64,000 bases of DNA from Deinococcus hopiensis KR-140 (GTDB lineage Bacteria; Deinococcota; Deinococci; Deinococcales; Deinococcaceae), in NCBI GenBank assembly GCA_943327755.2, contig CALPYF020000021.1, forward strand, positions 1 to 64,000, given 5' to 3'. Each line of letters opens with the position of its first letter. Within the stretch, counting starts at the first letter, position 1. This document shows positions 8,576 through 15,840 of the stretch, piece by piece. The position numbers were made by a program, and so were the translations under genes. The notes under the pieces were generated by a model. That model was not told where the DNA came from, did not search any database, and worked only from the letters and a program-made list of their open reading frames with translations.

Positions 8576-8826
8576 GGGTTTCGGGGTTGCCTCTTGGGGA
8601 AATGCTCGGGGACAGGGTCGAACCCGCCGGGCACCAGGGGGTTGCAGCGCAGGACGCGCCACGTGGCCAGCCAGCCGCCCTTCACGGCGCCGTGCCGCTC
8701 GATGGCCTGCGCGGCGTACTCCGAGCAGGTCGGGGTGAAGCGGCAGGTGGGCGCAGGCTTGCGGGGCGAGAGGTGCTGCTGGTATGAACGGACGGCCCGG
8801 ACCATCAGTTTGCGGGGCGCGTTCAC
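8572..8826 (-). CDS. yidD: Membrane protein insertion efficiency factor YidD
   Basis: An 84-residue YidD homologue. YidD is a small membrane-associated protein that assists YidC/Sec insertion. The family pattern SYQQHLSP, CRFTPTCSEYA with its cysteines, AIERHGAVKGGW and RCNPLVPGGFDPVP is complete. The GTG start overlaps the rnpA stop (GTGA), and its stop overlaps the yidC start. This implies translational coupling in one operon. Confidence 0.95.
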   Translation of the reverse strand: MNAPRKLMVRAVRSYQQHLSPRKPAPTCRFTPTCSEYAAQAIERHGAVKGGWLATWRVLRCNPLVPGGFDPVPEHFPKRQPRNP

Positions 8827-9323
8827 GCGCGGTCTCCCTGCGGGTCGGGTTCCGGTGAGTCTAGCGCGGGCTGGGGGGCGACTGGGGGCACGGGGGCAGG
8901 TACGCGCCGCCCCCCGCCCGGGTTCCCGCCGCCGCCAGCTTTGCCGCCGCTGCCGCCTTTGCCGCCCCGACCACCGCGCGTGGGGGCGCGTTTCAGGGCG
9001 CGTTCCAGCGCCGCCTGGAGGTCCGCGAATGGCACATCCAGGATGGCAGGGTTGGGGAGCAGGATGGCGCGGCAGGCGGGGAGACCGCCGGGCAGGGTCC
9101 GCAGGGCCTCGCGGGCGCGGCGGCGGGCGCGGTTGCGGTCCACGGCGTTCTTGAGGGTCTTCTTACTGACCACGATGCCGATGATCGCCCGCGGCTGCCA
9201 CGCTTCCCCGTGGCGGGGGCGGTACTCGGTGACACGCAGCGTGAACAGCGGGTCGCGGATCGCCTGCCCGTGGGCGCGGACCTTGCGGAATTCCCGGTCG
9301 CCCCGTAACGAGTCCAGCGCCAC
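8823..9323 (-). CDS. rnpA: Ribonuclease P protein component with Gly-rich tail
   Basis: The protein subunit of RNase P, which helps the RNA subunit remove 5' leaders from tRNA precursors. SLRGDREFRKV near the start and the basic RNR motif AVDRNRARRRAREALR (about residues 60-75) are diagnostic. The core ends near residue 115. It is followed by about 50 residues of Gly/Lys/Arg-rich then Pro-rich sequence not found in standard RnpA (about 110-120 residues in total). The GTG start matches the usual N-terminus. Upstream the frame stays open into rpmH until a stop at 9474-9476 but offers no ATG, GTG or TTG, so it does not enclose rpmH as in Thermus. Confidence 0.92.
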   Translation of the reverse strand: MALDSLRGDREFRKVRAHGQAIRDPLFTLRVTEYRPRHGEAWQPRAIIGIVVSKKTLKNAVDRNRARRRAREALRTLPGGLPACRAILLPNPAILDVPFADLQAALERALKRAPTRGGRGGKGGSGGKAGGGGNPGGGRRVPAPVPPVAPQPALDSPEPDPQGDRA

Positions 9324-9396
9324 CGGACGGCGGGGCCGTTCCTGGGTGGCGCTGGGGGGATCAGTCTGTGCGATGAGGGCCGCTCCGGGTGGGAGC

Positions 9397-9540
9397 TTAC
9401 TCGTCGGCGACGGTGAGCTGGTGACGGCCCTTGGCGCGGCGACGCGCGAGGATGTTACGGCCGGACTTGGTCTTCATGCGGGCGCGGAAGCCGTGGGTCT
9501 TGGCGCGCTTGCGGTTGTTGGGCTGGTAGGTACGCTTCAT
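9397..9540 (-). CDS. rpmH: Ribosomal protein bL34
   Basis: A 47-residue large-subunit protein that starts MKRTYQPNNRKRAKTHGF and is rich in Arg and Lys, the standard bL34 sequence. The ATG has GAGGAGA at 9544-9550. It is the first gene of rpmH-rnpA-yidD-yidC. A promoter lies at 9634-9663, giving a leader of about 85 bases with a perfect palindrome of arms GCCTCCC/GGGAGGC. Plain dnaA is not adjacent. Confidence 0.97.
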   Translation of the reverse strand: MKRTYQPNNRKRAKTHGFRARMKTKSGRNILARRRAKGRHQLTVADE

Positions 9541-9633
9541 GGTGCTCTCCTCTTCTTCTCGCGGAGCCGCTGGCCTGCTGGCCGGGCGCGCAGCGTCACG
9601 CGGGAACGCCTCCCTCGGGAGGCAAACTCCGGG

Positions 9634-9663
9634 AGTGTAGCACGGCGCGCGCCGCGAGGGCAA
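9634..9663 (-). promoter_or_regulatory. Promoter of the rpmH operon
   Basis: On the minus strand TTGCCC (9658-9663) and TACACT (9634-9639) are separated by 18 bases. TACACT recurs as a -10 box throughout this window. The spacing and position upstream of rpmH support the call. Confidence 0.55.
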
Positions 9664-9711
9664 AGGGCATGTGCGGCAGCGTGCCTGCCCCCGGACTTCT
9701 AAGCTGACCGC

Positions 9712-10248
9712 ATGCCCAGCACCGAGGTGGCGACCCCTCACCCGGCTGACCCGTCTGCGCCCGAGTGGGGAGCAGGGCGGCACGCCGCAGCGCCCGTGTC
9801 CCCGGCGGCGCCAGCCAGACTGGCACCCCATGAGACTCTGTCCCGTCTGCCTGCTGCGCCCCACCTGTCTGCCCTGGACCGCTGGACGCTCCTGCTGGGC
9901 GGCGCGGTGCTGCTCGCGGCGGCGTTCACGCTGGTTCCGGCGCTGTTCCCGCAGCCGCGCGTGCCGACCGTGACCCGCGTGGCGCTGCCGGCGGCGACCT
10001 CGCCTGCACCCGCCACGCCGGAGGCGCCGGTCTACCCCACCACGAGCAGCGTCACGCCGCTGATCTCCGGGCGGGTGAACCTGAATTCGGCCAGCCTGGA
10101 GCAACTGGAGGCCCTGCCGAAGGTCGGTCCGGCGCTGGCCTCGAGAATCGTGGCGGGGCGCCCCTACCGGTCGCTGGCGGACCTGGACCGCGTGAAGGGT
10201 GTCGGGCCAGCGGCGCTGAAGACGCTGGAACCGCTGGTGTCGTTCTGA
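9712..10248 (+). CDS. comEA: ComEA-like DNA-binding competence protein
   Basis: A 178-residue protein with one membrane helix (about 60-80) and a C-terminal helix-hairpin-helix domain (about 117-178) with VNLNSASLEQLEALPKVGPA and VKGVGPAALKTL. ComEA binds incoming double-stranded DNA at the cell surface during natural transformation. The preceding 50 residues are Pro/Ala-rich. The ATG has TAAGCT at 9700-9705, six bases upstream, and no Shine-Dalgarno, so it is probably leaderless. comEC follows directly, as in other competent bacteria. Confidence 0.9.
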   Translation: MPSTEVATPHPADPSAPEWGAGRHAAAPVSPAAPARLAPHETLSRLPAAPHLSALDRWTLLLGGAVLLAAAFTLVPALFPQPRVPTVTRVALPAATSPAPATPEAPVYPTTSSVTPLISGRVNLNSASLEQLEALPKVGPALASRIVAGRPYRSLADLDRVKGVGPAALKTLEPLVSF

Positions 10249-10295
10249 ACGCGCCCCGGCCCCGCGCGGGCAGTCTGCCGTGGCCGGTTCCGGCG

Positions 10296-12434
10296 GTGGT
10301 GGGCGTGATCGGCGGCATCCTGCTAGTGCTGGGGCAGGGGTGGGGCGTGGCGGCGCTGCTGGTCGGCACGGGGCTGGTGCTGTGGCACGCCCGGCCGGTC
10401 CTGCTGGCGCTGGTACTGCTGGGCGGCGCGGCGGGCTGGGCCTCGGCTCACGCGGTCCTGACCCGCCCGAACGCCCTGACGCCGTGGTTCGGGGCGCAGG
10501 TGACGGTGCAGGGCGAGTGGGACGGGCAGTTCCTGACCCTGCGTGATCCGCCTGCCCGCGTGACGCTGGCACCGAAACCCACGCAGGGCCCGGGGCGGCT
10601 GCGGGTATCGGGCCGCCTGCTCGCCCCGGAGGGCCGCCGCACGCCCGGGGGGTTCGATCAGGCCGCGTGGTTCTGCGCGCAGGGTGGGCTGCTGAGCGTC
10701 ACGCCGGGCGGCGCGCTGGTAGGCGCGAGGGTGCGAGAGTTCCAGCCGCAGGGCGGGCTGCGCGGCTGGTTCCGCCGGGGCCTGACCACGGGCCTCACGG
10801 AGCGGCAGGGCGCGCTGATGCAGGCCATCGAACTGGGCGACCGGGGTGACATCAGCCGCGAGCAGTTCAGCGAGGGCGAGGCGGTGCGCGACGCATTCGC
10901 GCGGGCGGGGCTGGCGCACCTGATGGCGCTGTCTGGGCAGAACGTAGCGATCCTGACCGGCGCGCTGATCCTGCTGCTGACGCGGCTGGGCGCGGCCCCC
11001 GCGTGGCGGTTCGGGCTGCCGGTGCTGTTGCTCGGGCCGTACCTGCTGCTCGTGCAGTCCTCGGCCAGCATCACGCGCGCCGTGCTGATGGGCGGCGCGG
11101 TACTGCTGGCCCTGGCACTGGGGCGCGGGCGGCCCGACCCGATCGGCGTGATCGCGCTGGCGGCGCTGGCGTGCCTGCTCCTCTATCCGCTGTGGCTGAC
11201 AGACGTGGGGTTTCAGCTGTCGTTCCTGGCGGTGCTGGCCCTAACGCAGTCCGAGCGGGTGGCGGGGCTGCTGCCGGGGCGCTGGCCGCGCTGGCTGCGG
11301 CTGGGGCTGGCGGCGACCCTGCTGGCTGAGGCGGGCACGCTGCCGGTCATCGCGGGAACGTTCGGGCAGGTGCCGCTCGTGGGTCTGCCCGCCAACCTGC
11401 TGGCGGAGGGGCTCATGGCCGCGCTGGTCCCGCTGGGGTTCCTGGCGGGACTGCTGGGGCCGCTCGCCCTGCCGCTGAATGTGGTCAATGGCGTGCTGGC
11501 CGACGCGCTGCTGCTGGTGGCGCGCACTTTCGGGCATGCCCCAGTCTTGAGCTGGGGTCAAGTGGGTGTGGGGGGCCTCCTGGCCTACGGGGCGGCGCTG
11601 CTGGCCGGTTGGCTGTGGCTGCTGGGCCGCGTCCGCGCGCCCGCCGCGCTGGGGACATGGCTGGCGTGCCTGCTCCTGACGACCCTGCCGGGACGACTGC
11701 ACCCCGCGCGGGAGGTCGTGTTTCTGGACGTGGGGCAGGGGGACAGCACCCTGATCCGCCTGCCCCACCTAACGGTGCTGGTGGACGCGGGCGGCTCGGT
11801 GGGCAGCGACTACGACGTGGGCGCGCGCACGGTGGTGCCGACCCTGCGGGCCCTGGGCGTGCGGAAACTGGACGTGCTCGTCGCCACCCACGCCGACACC
11901 GATCACATCGAGGGGGCCGCGAGCGTCCTGCGCCAGCTGCCGGTCGGGGAGGTCTGGATCGGGCAGCGCAAGACGGACGATCCGGTCCTGACGGCCGTGC
12001 TGCTGGCCGCGCAGGAACGCCATGTGCCGGTGCGCGAGGTCCGCCGGGGCGATCAGGTCACCTCCGACGGCGCCTCCCTGACCGTCCTGTGGCCCGCCGG
12101 GACCGCGTGGTCCACCGAGGACAACGACAACAGCGTCGCCCTGCGCCTGGAGTCGCGCGGGTGGCGGGCCGCGTTCCTGGGCGACCTGCCCGACCCGGTC
12201 GAGGGCACACTGGCCGTGGGGCCTCTGAATCTCCTGAAGGCCGCGCACCACGGCAGTCGCCACAGCAGCTCGGCGGCGTTCCTCGCGCAGGTCACGCCGC
12301 CCGACACGGTGATCAGCGTGGGGCGCAACACCTACGGGCACCCTCACCCGGACGTGCTGACCCGGCTGGCACAGGTCCACTCGCGGGCGTGGCGTACCGA
12401 TCAGCTGGGCACGATCCGCTGGCCGGTGCCCTGA
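10296..12434 (+). CDS. comEC: ComEC/Rec2 DNA-uptake channel
   Basis: A polytopic membrane protein forming the channel for single-stranded DNA uptake in transformation. Residues about 1-220 include a DUF4131-like part. The ComEC membrane domain (about 190-470) contains HLMALSGQNVAIL. The C-terminal metallo-beta-lactamase-like domain starts at VFLDVGQGDSTLIRLP and includes ATHADTDHIEGA and KAAHHGSRHSS. At 712 residues it is full length. The start is uncertain: GTG 10296 is used, but the frame is open back to a CTG at 10245 that overlaps the comEA stop. Co-transcription with comEA is very likely. Confidence 0.93.
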   Translation: MVGVIGGILLVLGQGWGVAALLVGTGLVLWHARPVLLALVLLGGAAGWASAHAVLTRPNALTPWFGAQVTVQGEWDGQFLTLRDPPARVTLAPKPTQGPGRLRVSGRLLAPEGRRTPGGFDQAAWFCAQGGLLSVTPGGALVGARVREFQPQGGLRGWFRRGLTTGLTERQGALMQAIELGDRGDISREQFSEGEAVRDAFARAGLAHLMALSGQNVAILTGALILLLTRLGAAPAWRFGLPVLLLGPYLLLVQSSASITRAVLMGGAVLLALALGRGRPDPIGVIALAALACLLLYPLWLTDVGFQLSFLAVLALTQSERVAGLLPGRWPRWLRLGLAATLLAEAGTLPVIAGTFGQVPLVGLPANLLAEGLMAALVPLGFLAGLLGPLALPLNVVNGVLADALLLVARTFGHAPVLSWGQVGVGGLLAYGAALLAGWLWLLGRVRAPAALGTWLACLLLTTLPGRLHPAREVVFLDVGQGDSTLIRLPHLTVLVDAGGSVGSDYDVGARTVVPTLRALGVRKLDVLVATHADTDHIEGAASVLRQLPVGEVWIGQRKTDDPVLTAVLLAAQERHVPVREVRRGDQVTSDGASLTVLWPAGTAWSTEDNDNSVALRLESRGWRAAFLGDLPDPVEGTLAVGPLNLLKAAHHGSRHSSSAAFLAQVTPPDTVISVGRNTYGHPHPDVLTRLAQVHSRAWRTDQLGTIRWPVP

Positions 12435-12436
12435 AC

Positions 12437-12480
12437 AGGCGCAGGGCGCGAAGAGGCCTTCCCTTCCGCGCCCTGTGCCT
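12437..12480. terminator. Bidirectional terminator between comEC and the MFS gene
   Basis: The arms 12437-12450 and 12467-12480 pair over 14 bases with one mismatch and a 16-base loop. It sits between two convergent stop codons. Confidence 0.7.
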
Positions 12481-12491
12481 AACCAGCCGGA

Positions 12492-14111
12492 TCAGTCGGT
12501 GGCGCTGACCTCGATCTTCTCGGCACGCGGGGCGAGTCCGGCGCGGCCCTTCAGGGGGCGTTCGGGCAGGGCGATGGTCGCCAGGAACGCGAGGCCCACG
12601 AGCACGGCGGACACCAGGAACACCTGATCGATCGCACCGGCCATGACGCCGCGCAGGGCGTCGAGGATGGGCTGGAGGAGGTTCGCGTCGCCCAGTTTGC
12701 CCAGGCCCGCGCCGAGTTGCGCGGTGGCCTGCGGGCTGGTCAGCAGGTTCGGGTTGGCGATGGCGTCCTGCACGGGGGCGGGCAGCGTGCGGGCCTGTTC
12801 GGGCAGCTGCGAGGCGAGGTTGGCGTTCAGGTGCGCGTTCACGAGCGCGCCGAACAGGCTGACGGCCAGGGTCCCGCCGATCTGCCGGAAGAACTGGTTG
12901 CCGCTGGTGGCGCTGCCCAGTTGCTCGCGCGGCGCGGCGTTCTGCACGGCCAGGGTCAGCTGGCTGTTCACGGGGCCCAGGCCCAGGCCCAGCAGGACCA
13001 TGATGCCCACGGCGATCAGGATGGGCGTGCCCGTACCCAGCGTGGTGGCCAGCAGCAGCGCGCCGGTGGCGACCAGACCGCCGATCAGGATGAGGTTCTT
13101 GTAGCGGCCGGTGCGGCTGACGACCTGCCCGCTGAGGGTGCTGGTCAGGATCATGCCGAACATCAGCGGGGCCAGGGCCAGACCGCTGCCGCTGGCGCTT
13201 GAGCCGCGCACGCCCTGCATGTACAGCGGGAGGTACAGGATCGCGGCGTACATGCCCGCGCTCGTCAGGAAGCCCGCGACGGACGCGATGGCGATGCCGC
13301 GGTCCTTCAGGAGGCGCAGGTCGAGGATGGGGCGTTCCTGCCGGGCGCTGTGCCACGCGTACGCACCGAAGGTGAGGACAGTGGCGGCCAGCAGGCCCAG
13401 GATGGTGGCGCTGCCCCAGGCGTACGTGCCGCCGCCCCACGAGAGGGCCAGGGTCAGGGTGGTGACGGACACGCCCAGCAGCAGCGCGCCGGGCGCGTCG
13501 AAGTGGCCGCGAGCGCCGGGGGCGGGCAGGCGGAAGTAGCGCCAGATGAAGTACGCGGCGAGCAGCGCGAAGGGCAGGTTCACGAAGAACACGCTGCGCC
13601 AGCCCAGATGATCGGTCAGGAACCCGCCCACGAGCGGCCCGACGACCGAGCTGACGCCCCACACGGCGCCGGTGTAGCCCTGGTAGCGGCCGCGCTCGAT
13701 GGGCGTGAACAGGTCGGCGATGGCGGTGAAGCTCATGGCCATCAGGGTGCCGCCGCCGATGCCCTGGAGGGCCCGCAGGAAGATCAGCTGCTCCATGTTC
13801 TGCACGAAGCCCAGCAGGACGCTGCCCAGCGTGAACACGGCGATGCCGAGCAGCATCAGGGGGCGGCGGCCGTAGCGGTCGCTGACGGTACCCACGATGG
13901 GCAGGGTGATGGTGGTCGCCAGCGAGTACGCGGTGAACGCCCAGGCGTACAGGTGGAAGCCGCCCAGGTCGCTGATGACGCGGGGCATGGCGCTGCCGAC
14001 GACGGTGAGGTTGAGGCTGGACAGGAACAGCACGGTCAGGATACCGACGAACGCGAGGAGCTTCTCGCGCGACGGGGCCGGACTGGCCGGGGTGGGTGCG
14101 GGGGTGGTCAT
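12492..14111 (-). CDS. DHA2-type MFS multidrug efflux transporter
   Basis: A 539-residue drug:proton antiporter of the EmrB/QacA (14-helix, DHA2) group in the inner membrane. SDRYGRRPLMLLG after the second helix is MFS motif A, and the first helix carries LSSLNLTVVGSAMPRVISDL, the usual DHA2 start. About fourteen hydrophobic segments can be counted, and the length fits. The ATG overlaps the stop of the upstream marR-type gene (ATGA), so the two are translated from one message and the regulator very likely controls the pump. The substrate is unknown. Confidence 0.9.
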   Translation of the reverse strand: MTTPAPTPASPAPSREKLLAFVGILTVLFLSSLNLTVVGSAMPRVISDLGGFHLYAWAFTAYSLATTITLPIVGTVSDRYGRRPLMLLGIAVFTLGSVLLGFVQNMEQLIFLRALQGIGGGTLMAMSFTAIADLFTPIERGRYQGYTGAVWGVSSVVGPLVGGFLTDHLGWRSVFFVNLPFALLAAYFIWRYFRLPAPGARGHFDAPGALLLGVSVTTLTLALSWGGGTYAWGSATILGLLAATVLTFGAYAWHSARQERPILDLRLLKDRGIAIASVAGFLTSAGMYAAILYLPLYMQGVRGSSASGSGLALAPLMFGMILTSTLSGQVVSRTGRYKNLILIGGLVATGALLLATTLGTGTPILIAVGIMVLLGLGLGPVNSQLTLAVQNAAPREQLGSATSGNQFFRQIGGTLAVSLFGALVNAHLNANLASQLPEQARTLPAPVQDAIANPNLLTSPQATAQLGAGLGKLGDANLLQPILDALRGVMAGAIDQVFLVSAVLVGLAFLATIALPERPLKGRAGLAPRAEKIEVSATD

Positions 14112-14593
14112 GCGGGGTCTCCGGGGGTGGGGCAGGGGGCGTGCAGGGCGGTGTCCAGGGCGGCCAGCGTGGCCAGGGCGGCCTGCACGCGCTCGGGGGG
14201 CAGGTGGCCGAAGTGCGCGTGGACGATGTCCTGCGCGACGGCGCGGGTGAGGGCGCGGGTGGCCTGGCCGTCCTGGGTGAGTTCTAGGCGCTGCACCCTG
14301 AGGTCGCTGGGGTCGGTGACGCGGCGCACCAGGCCCGCCTGGACGAGCTTGGTGACCATGCGGGTCACGGTGGGCGCGGGAAGGTTCTGTGCCTGCGCCA
14401 CGGCGCCGGGCGTGTCGGCGCCGTCCATGACGGTCGCCAGCACGAGCAGCTCCTTGGTGTTCAGGCCCAGCGCGGTTTCCAGCGGCTCGTCGAGGACGTG
14501 GTGCACGCGCCGGGACAGCCGCAGGATCAGCCGGACGAGGCCGTACAGGTCGTCCATGACTGCGGTGGGGGTGAGGGTAGGACTTCCGTTCAT
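14108..14593 (-). CDS. MarR-family repressor of the efflux gene
   Basis: A 161-residue MarR regulator. The winged-helix centre is TPGAVAQAQNLPAPTVTRMVTKLVQAGLV (about residues 60-90), followed by the wing with the D-x-R core in TDPSDLRVQRLELT. It overlaps the MFS gene by four bases. Tandem AT-rich repeats directly in front of its start suggest autorepression. The start is uncertain: ATG 14593 abuts the repeats without a Shine-Dalgarno, and ATG 14557 is an alternative. The inducer is unknown. Confidence 0.88.
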   Translation of the reverse strand: MNGSPTLTPTAVMDDLYGLVRLILRLSRRVHHVLDEPLETALGLNTKELLVLATVMDGADTPGAVAQAQNLPAPTVTRMVTKLVQAGLVRRVTDPSDLRVQRLELTQDGQATRALTRAVAQDIVHAHFGHLPPERVQAALATLAALDTALHAPCPTPGDPA

Positions 14594-14621
14594 TTCAGAT
14601 GGAAGTATTTCAAATGGAAGG
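14592..14621. promoter_or_regulatory. Probable MarR operator: two tandem 15-base repeats
   Basis: ATTTCAGATGGAAGT (14592-14606) is followed at once by ATTTCAAATGGAAGG (14607-14621). On the minus strand each unit holds a short dyad such as ATTTGAAAT. Binding here would block expression of the MarR-MFS pair. The spacing of 15 bases is not a whole helical turn, so both units may serve one dimer or a staggered pair. Confidence 0.5.
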
Positions 14622-14700
14622 AGTTGCCGCCAGTGGAGAAGTGTTCATCCAGCAGGAACACCACAGGTCACACTTCAGGGGGCGACCGCGCTGACGGGCC

Positions 14701-15162
14701 TCAGCGGCCAGCCAGCGGCACACCCCTCAGGGCCGCCCAGCCGTCCAGCATCTCCGAGAGGCGCACCCCGCCGCGCAGGTGCGCGTCCAGCACGCCCGGC
14801 AGCCACGGCAGGGCGTCCCCCGGCAGGGCGTGCGGGTCGAACCACCCGACCTCCGAGGTCTTCTCCAGCGGTGTGGGCTCGCCCGCCCAGTCGCGGATCA
14901 GGAAGAACACGTCCAGGCCCCCCACGCCGTCCAGGTCGTAGCGGCAGGCACCCAGGCAGGTCAGGGCCGCCGGGTTCACGCGCAGGCCCACCTCCTCCAG
15001 CGCCTCGCGGGCCGCCGCCTGCGCCAGCGTCTCCCCCGCCTCCACGTGCCCGCCCGGCAGGCCCCACAGGCCATCGGCGTACGACGACCCGGAGCGGCGG
15101 CCCAGCAGCACCCGCCCCGCGTCGTCCTGCACGATCAGCCACGCCACCAGATGGAACGTCAC
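14701..15162 (-). CDS. Nudix hydrolase (second of a tandem pair)
   Basis: A 153-residue Nudix hydrolase, which cleaves nucleoside diphosphates linked to another group. The Nudix box G-x5-E-x7-RE-x2-EE-x-G is complete in GGHVEAGETLAQAAAREALEEVGL (about residues 37-60). The GTG start overlaps the stop of the upstream paralogue (GTGA at 15159-15162). The two proteins share DGLWGLPGG, the KTSEV stretch, DALPW and the C-terminal layout, so they arose by duplication. Deinococcus is known for many Nudix enzymes. The substrate cannot be told from the sequence. Confidence 0.9.
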   Translation of the reverse strand: MTFHLVAWLIVQDDAGRVLLGRRSGSSYADGLWGLPGGHVEAGETLAQAAAREALEEVGLRVNPAALTCLGACRYDLDGVGGLDVFFLIRDWAGEPTPLEKTSEVGWFDPHALPGDALPWLPGVLDAHLRGGVRLSEMLDGWAALRGVPLAGR

Positions 15163-15605
15163 GCGATCACCCGCGCCTCGCGCACGTCGCGCAGCTGCTC
15201 GGTCAGGCGCGCCCCGCGCCGCAGGTGGGCGTCCAGCAGCGGCGCGATCCACGGCAGGGCGTCCGGCGGCAGCGCGTCGGGGGCAAACCACGCGACCTCG
15301 GAGGTCTTGTGGAGCGGCTGCGGCTCGCCCTCCCAGGCAAGCGTGCGGAACAGGAAGTCCGTGCCCTGCGCGCCGTCCACCTCGTAGCGGCGCACGCCCA
15401 GCAGGGACAGCCCGGCCGGGTCGAGGCTCAGCCCCGTCTCCTCCCACACCTCGCGCGCGGCCGCCTCGGGCAGGCCCTCGCCACGCTCCACGCCACCGCC
15501 CGGCAGGCCCCACAGGCCATGCCCGTACGCCGAGCCGTCCCGGCGCCCCAGCAGCACCCGGCCCCCCTCATCCTGCACGACCACCCACACGAGCAGATTC
15601 CGCAT
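15159..15605 (-). CDS. Nudix hydrolase (first of a tandem pair)
   Basis: A 148-residue Nudix hydrolase with the box GGGVERGEGLPEAAAREVWEETGL (about residues 36-59). The start at ATG 15605 (MRNLLVWVVVQDE) matches the fold start; a longer frame upstream has atypical composition and runs toward the riboswitch. It is co-translated with its paralogue downstream and is divergent from the thiamine locus. The substrate is unknown. Confidence 0.9.
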   Translation of the reverse strand: MRNLLVWVVVQDEGGRVLLGRRDGSAYGHGLWGLPGGGVERGEGLPEAAAREVWEETGLSLDPAGLSLLGVRRYEVDGAQGTDFLFRTLAWEGEPQPLHKTSEVAWFAPDALPPDALPWIAPLLDAHLRRGARLTEQLRDVREARVIA

Positions 15606-15695
15606 GGCCCAGGGTGGCACGCGCCGCGTGCGGCAACCGCAACCGGTGACGCAGGACACTCCCCGCGCGGCGGCCTGCGCTATCCTGCCGGGTGC

Positions 15696-15778
15696 GTCAC
15701 CGGGGGTGCCTGCCAAAGGGCGGGCTGAGACTTACCCCAGGAACCTGATCCGGGTCATTCCGGCGGAGGGAGCGTGAC
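15696..15778 (+). ncRNA. TPP riboswitch (THI element)
   Basis: The conserved parts of the thiamine pyrophosphate aptamer are all present: GGGGTGCC (15703-15710), GGCTGAGA (15723-15730), ACCTGATC (15743-15750) and CGGCGGAGGGA (15761-15771). Helix P1 is closed by GTCAC (15696-15700) and GTGAC (15774-15778). A -10-like TATCCT at 15681-15686 would start transcription just before P1. In the TPP-bound state the element should switch off the downstream thiamine transport genes. Confidence 0.95.
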
Positions 15779-15813
15779 CGGCCGCCCACACCCGTGGTGA
15801 CGGCCCACCGCTT

Positions 15814-15832
15814 CCCCTCGTGACGCGAGGGG
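15814..15832 (+). promoter_or_regulatory. Hairpin sequestering the thiB ribosome binding site
   Basis: CCCCTCG (15814-15820) pairs with CGAGGGG (15826-15832) over a 5-base loop. The 3' arm is the Shine-Dalgarno of thiB, whose ATG is at 15841. No T-run follows, so this reads as a translational expression platform of the TPP riboswitch, not a terminator. Confidence 0.7.
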
Positions 15833-15840
15833 ACTTTCTT

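Noticed and set aside
8823..9540. rnpA enclosing rpmH, as described for Thermus
   Set aside because: The rnpA frame is open upstream into rpmH, but it has no ATG, GTG or TTG before a stop at 9474-9476, and the GTG at 9323 gives the normal RnpA N-terminus.
9541..9711. Replication origin next to rpmH
   Set aside because: No TTATCCACA-like DnaA boxes and no dnaA or dnaN gene are present; comEA is the neighbour.
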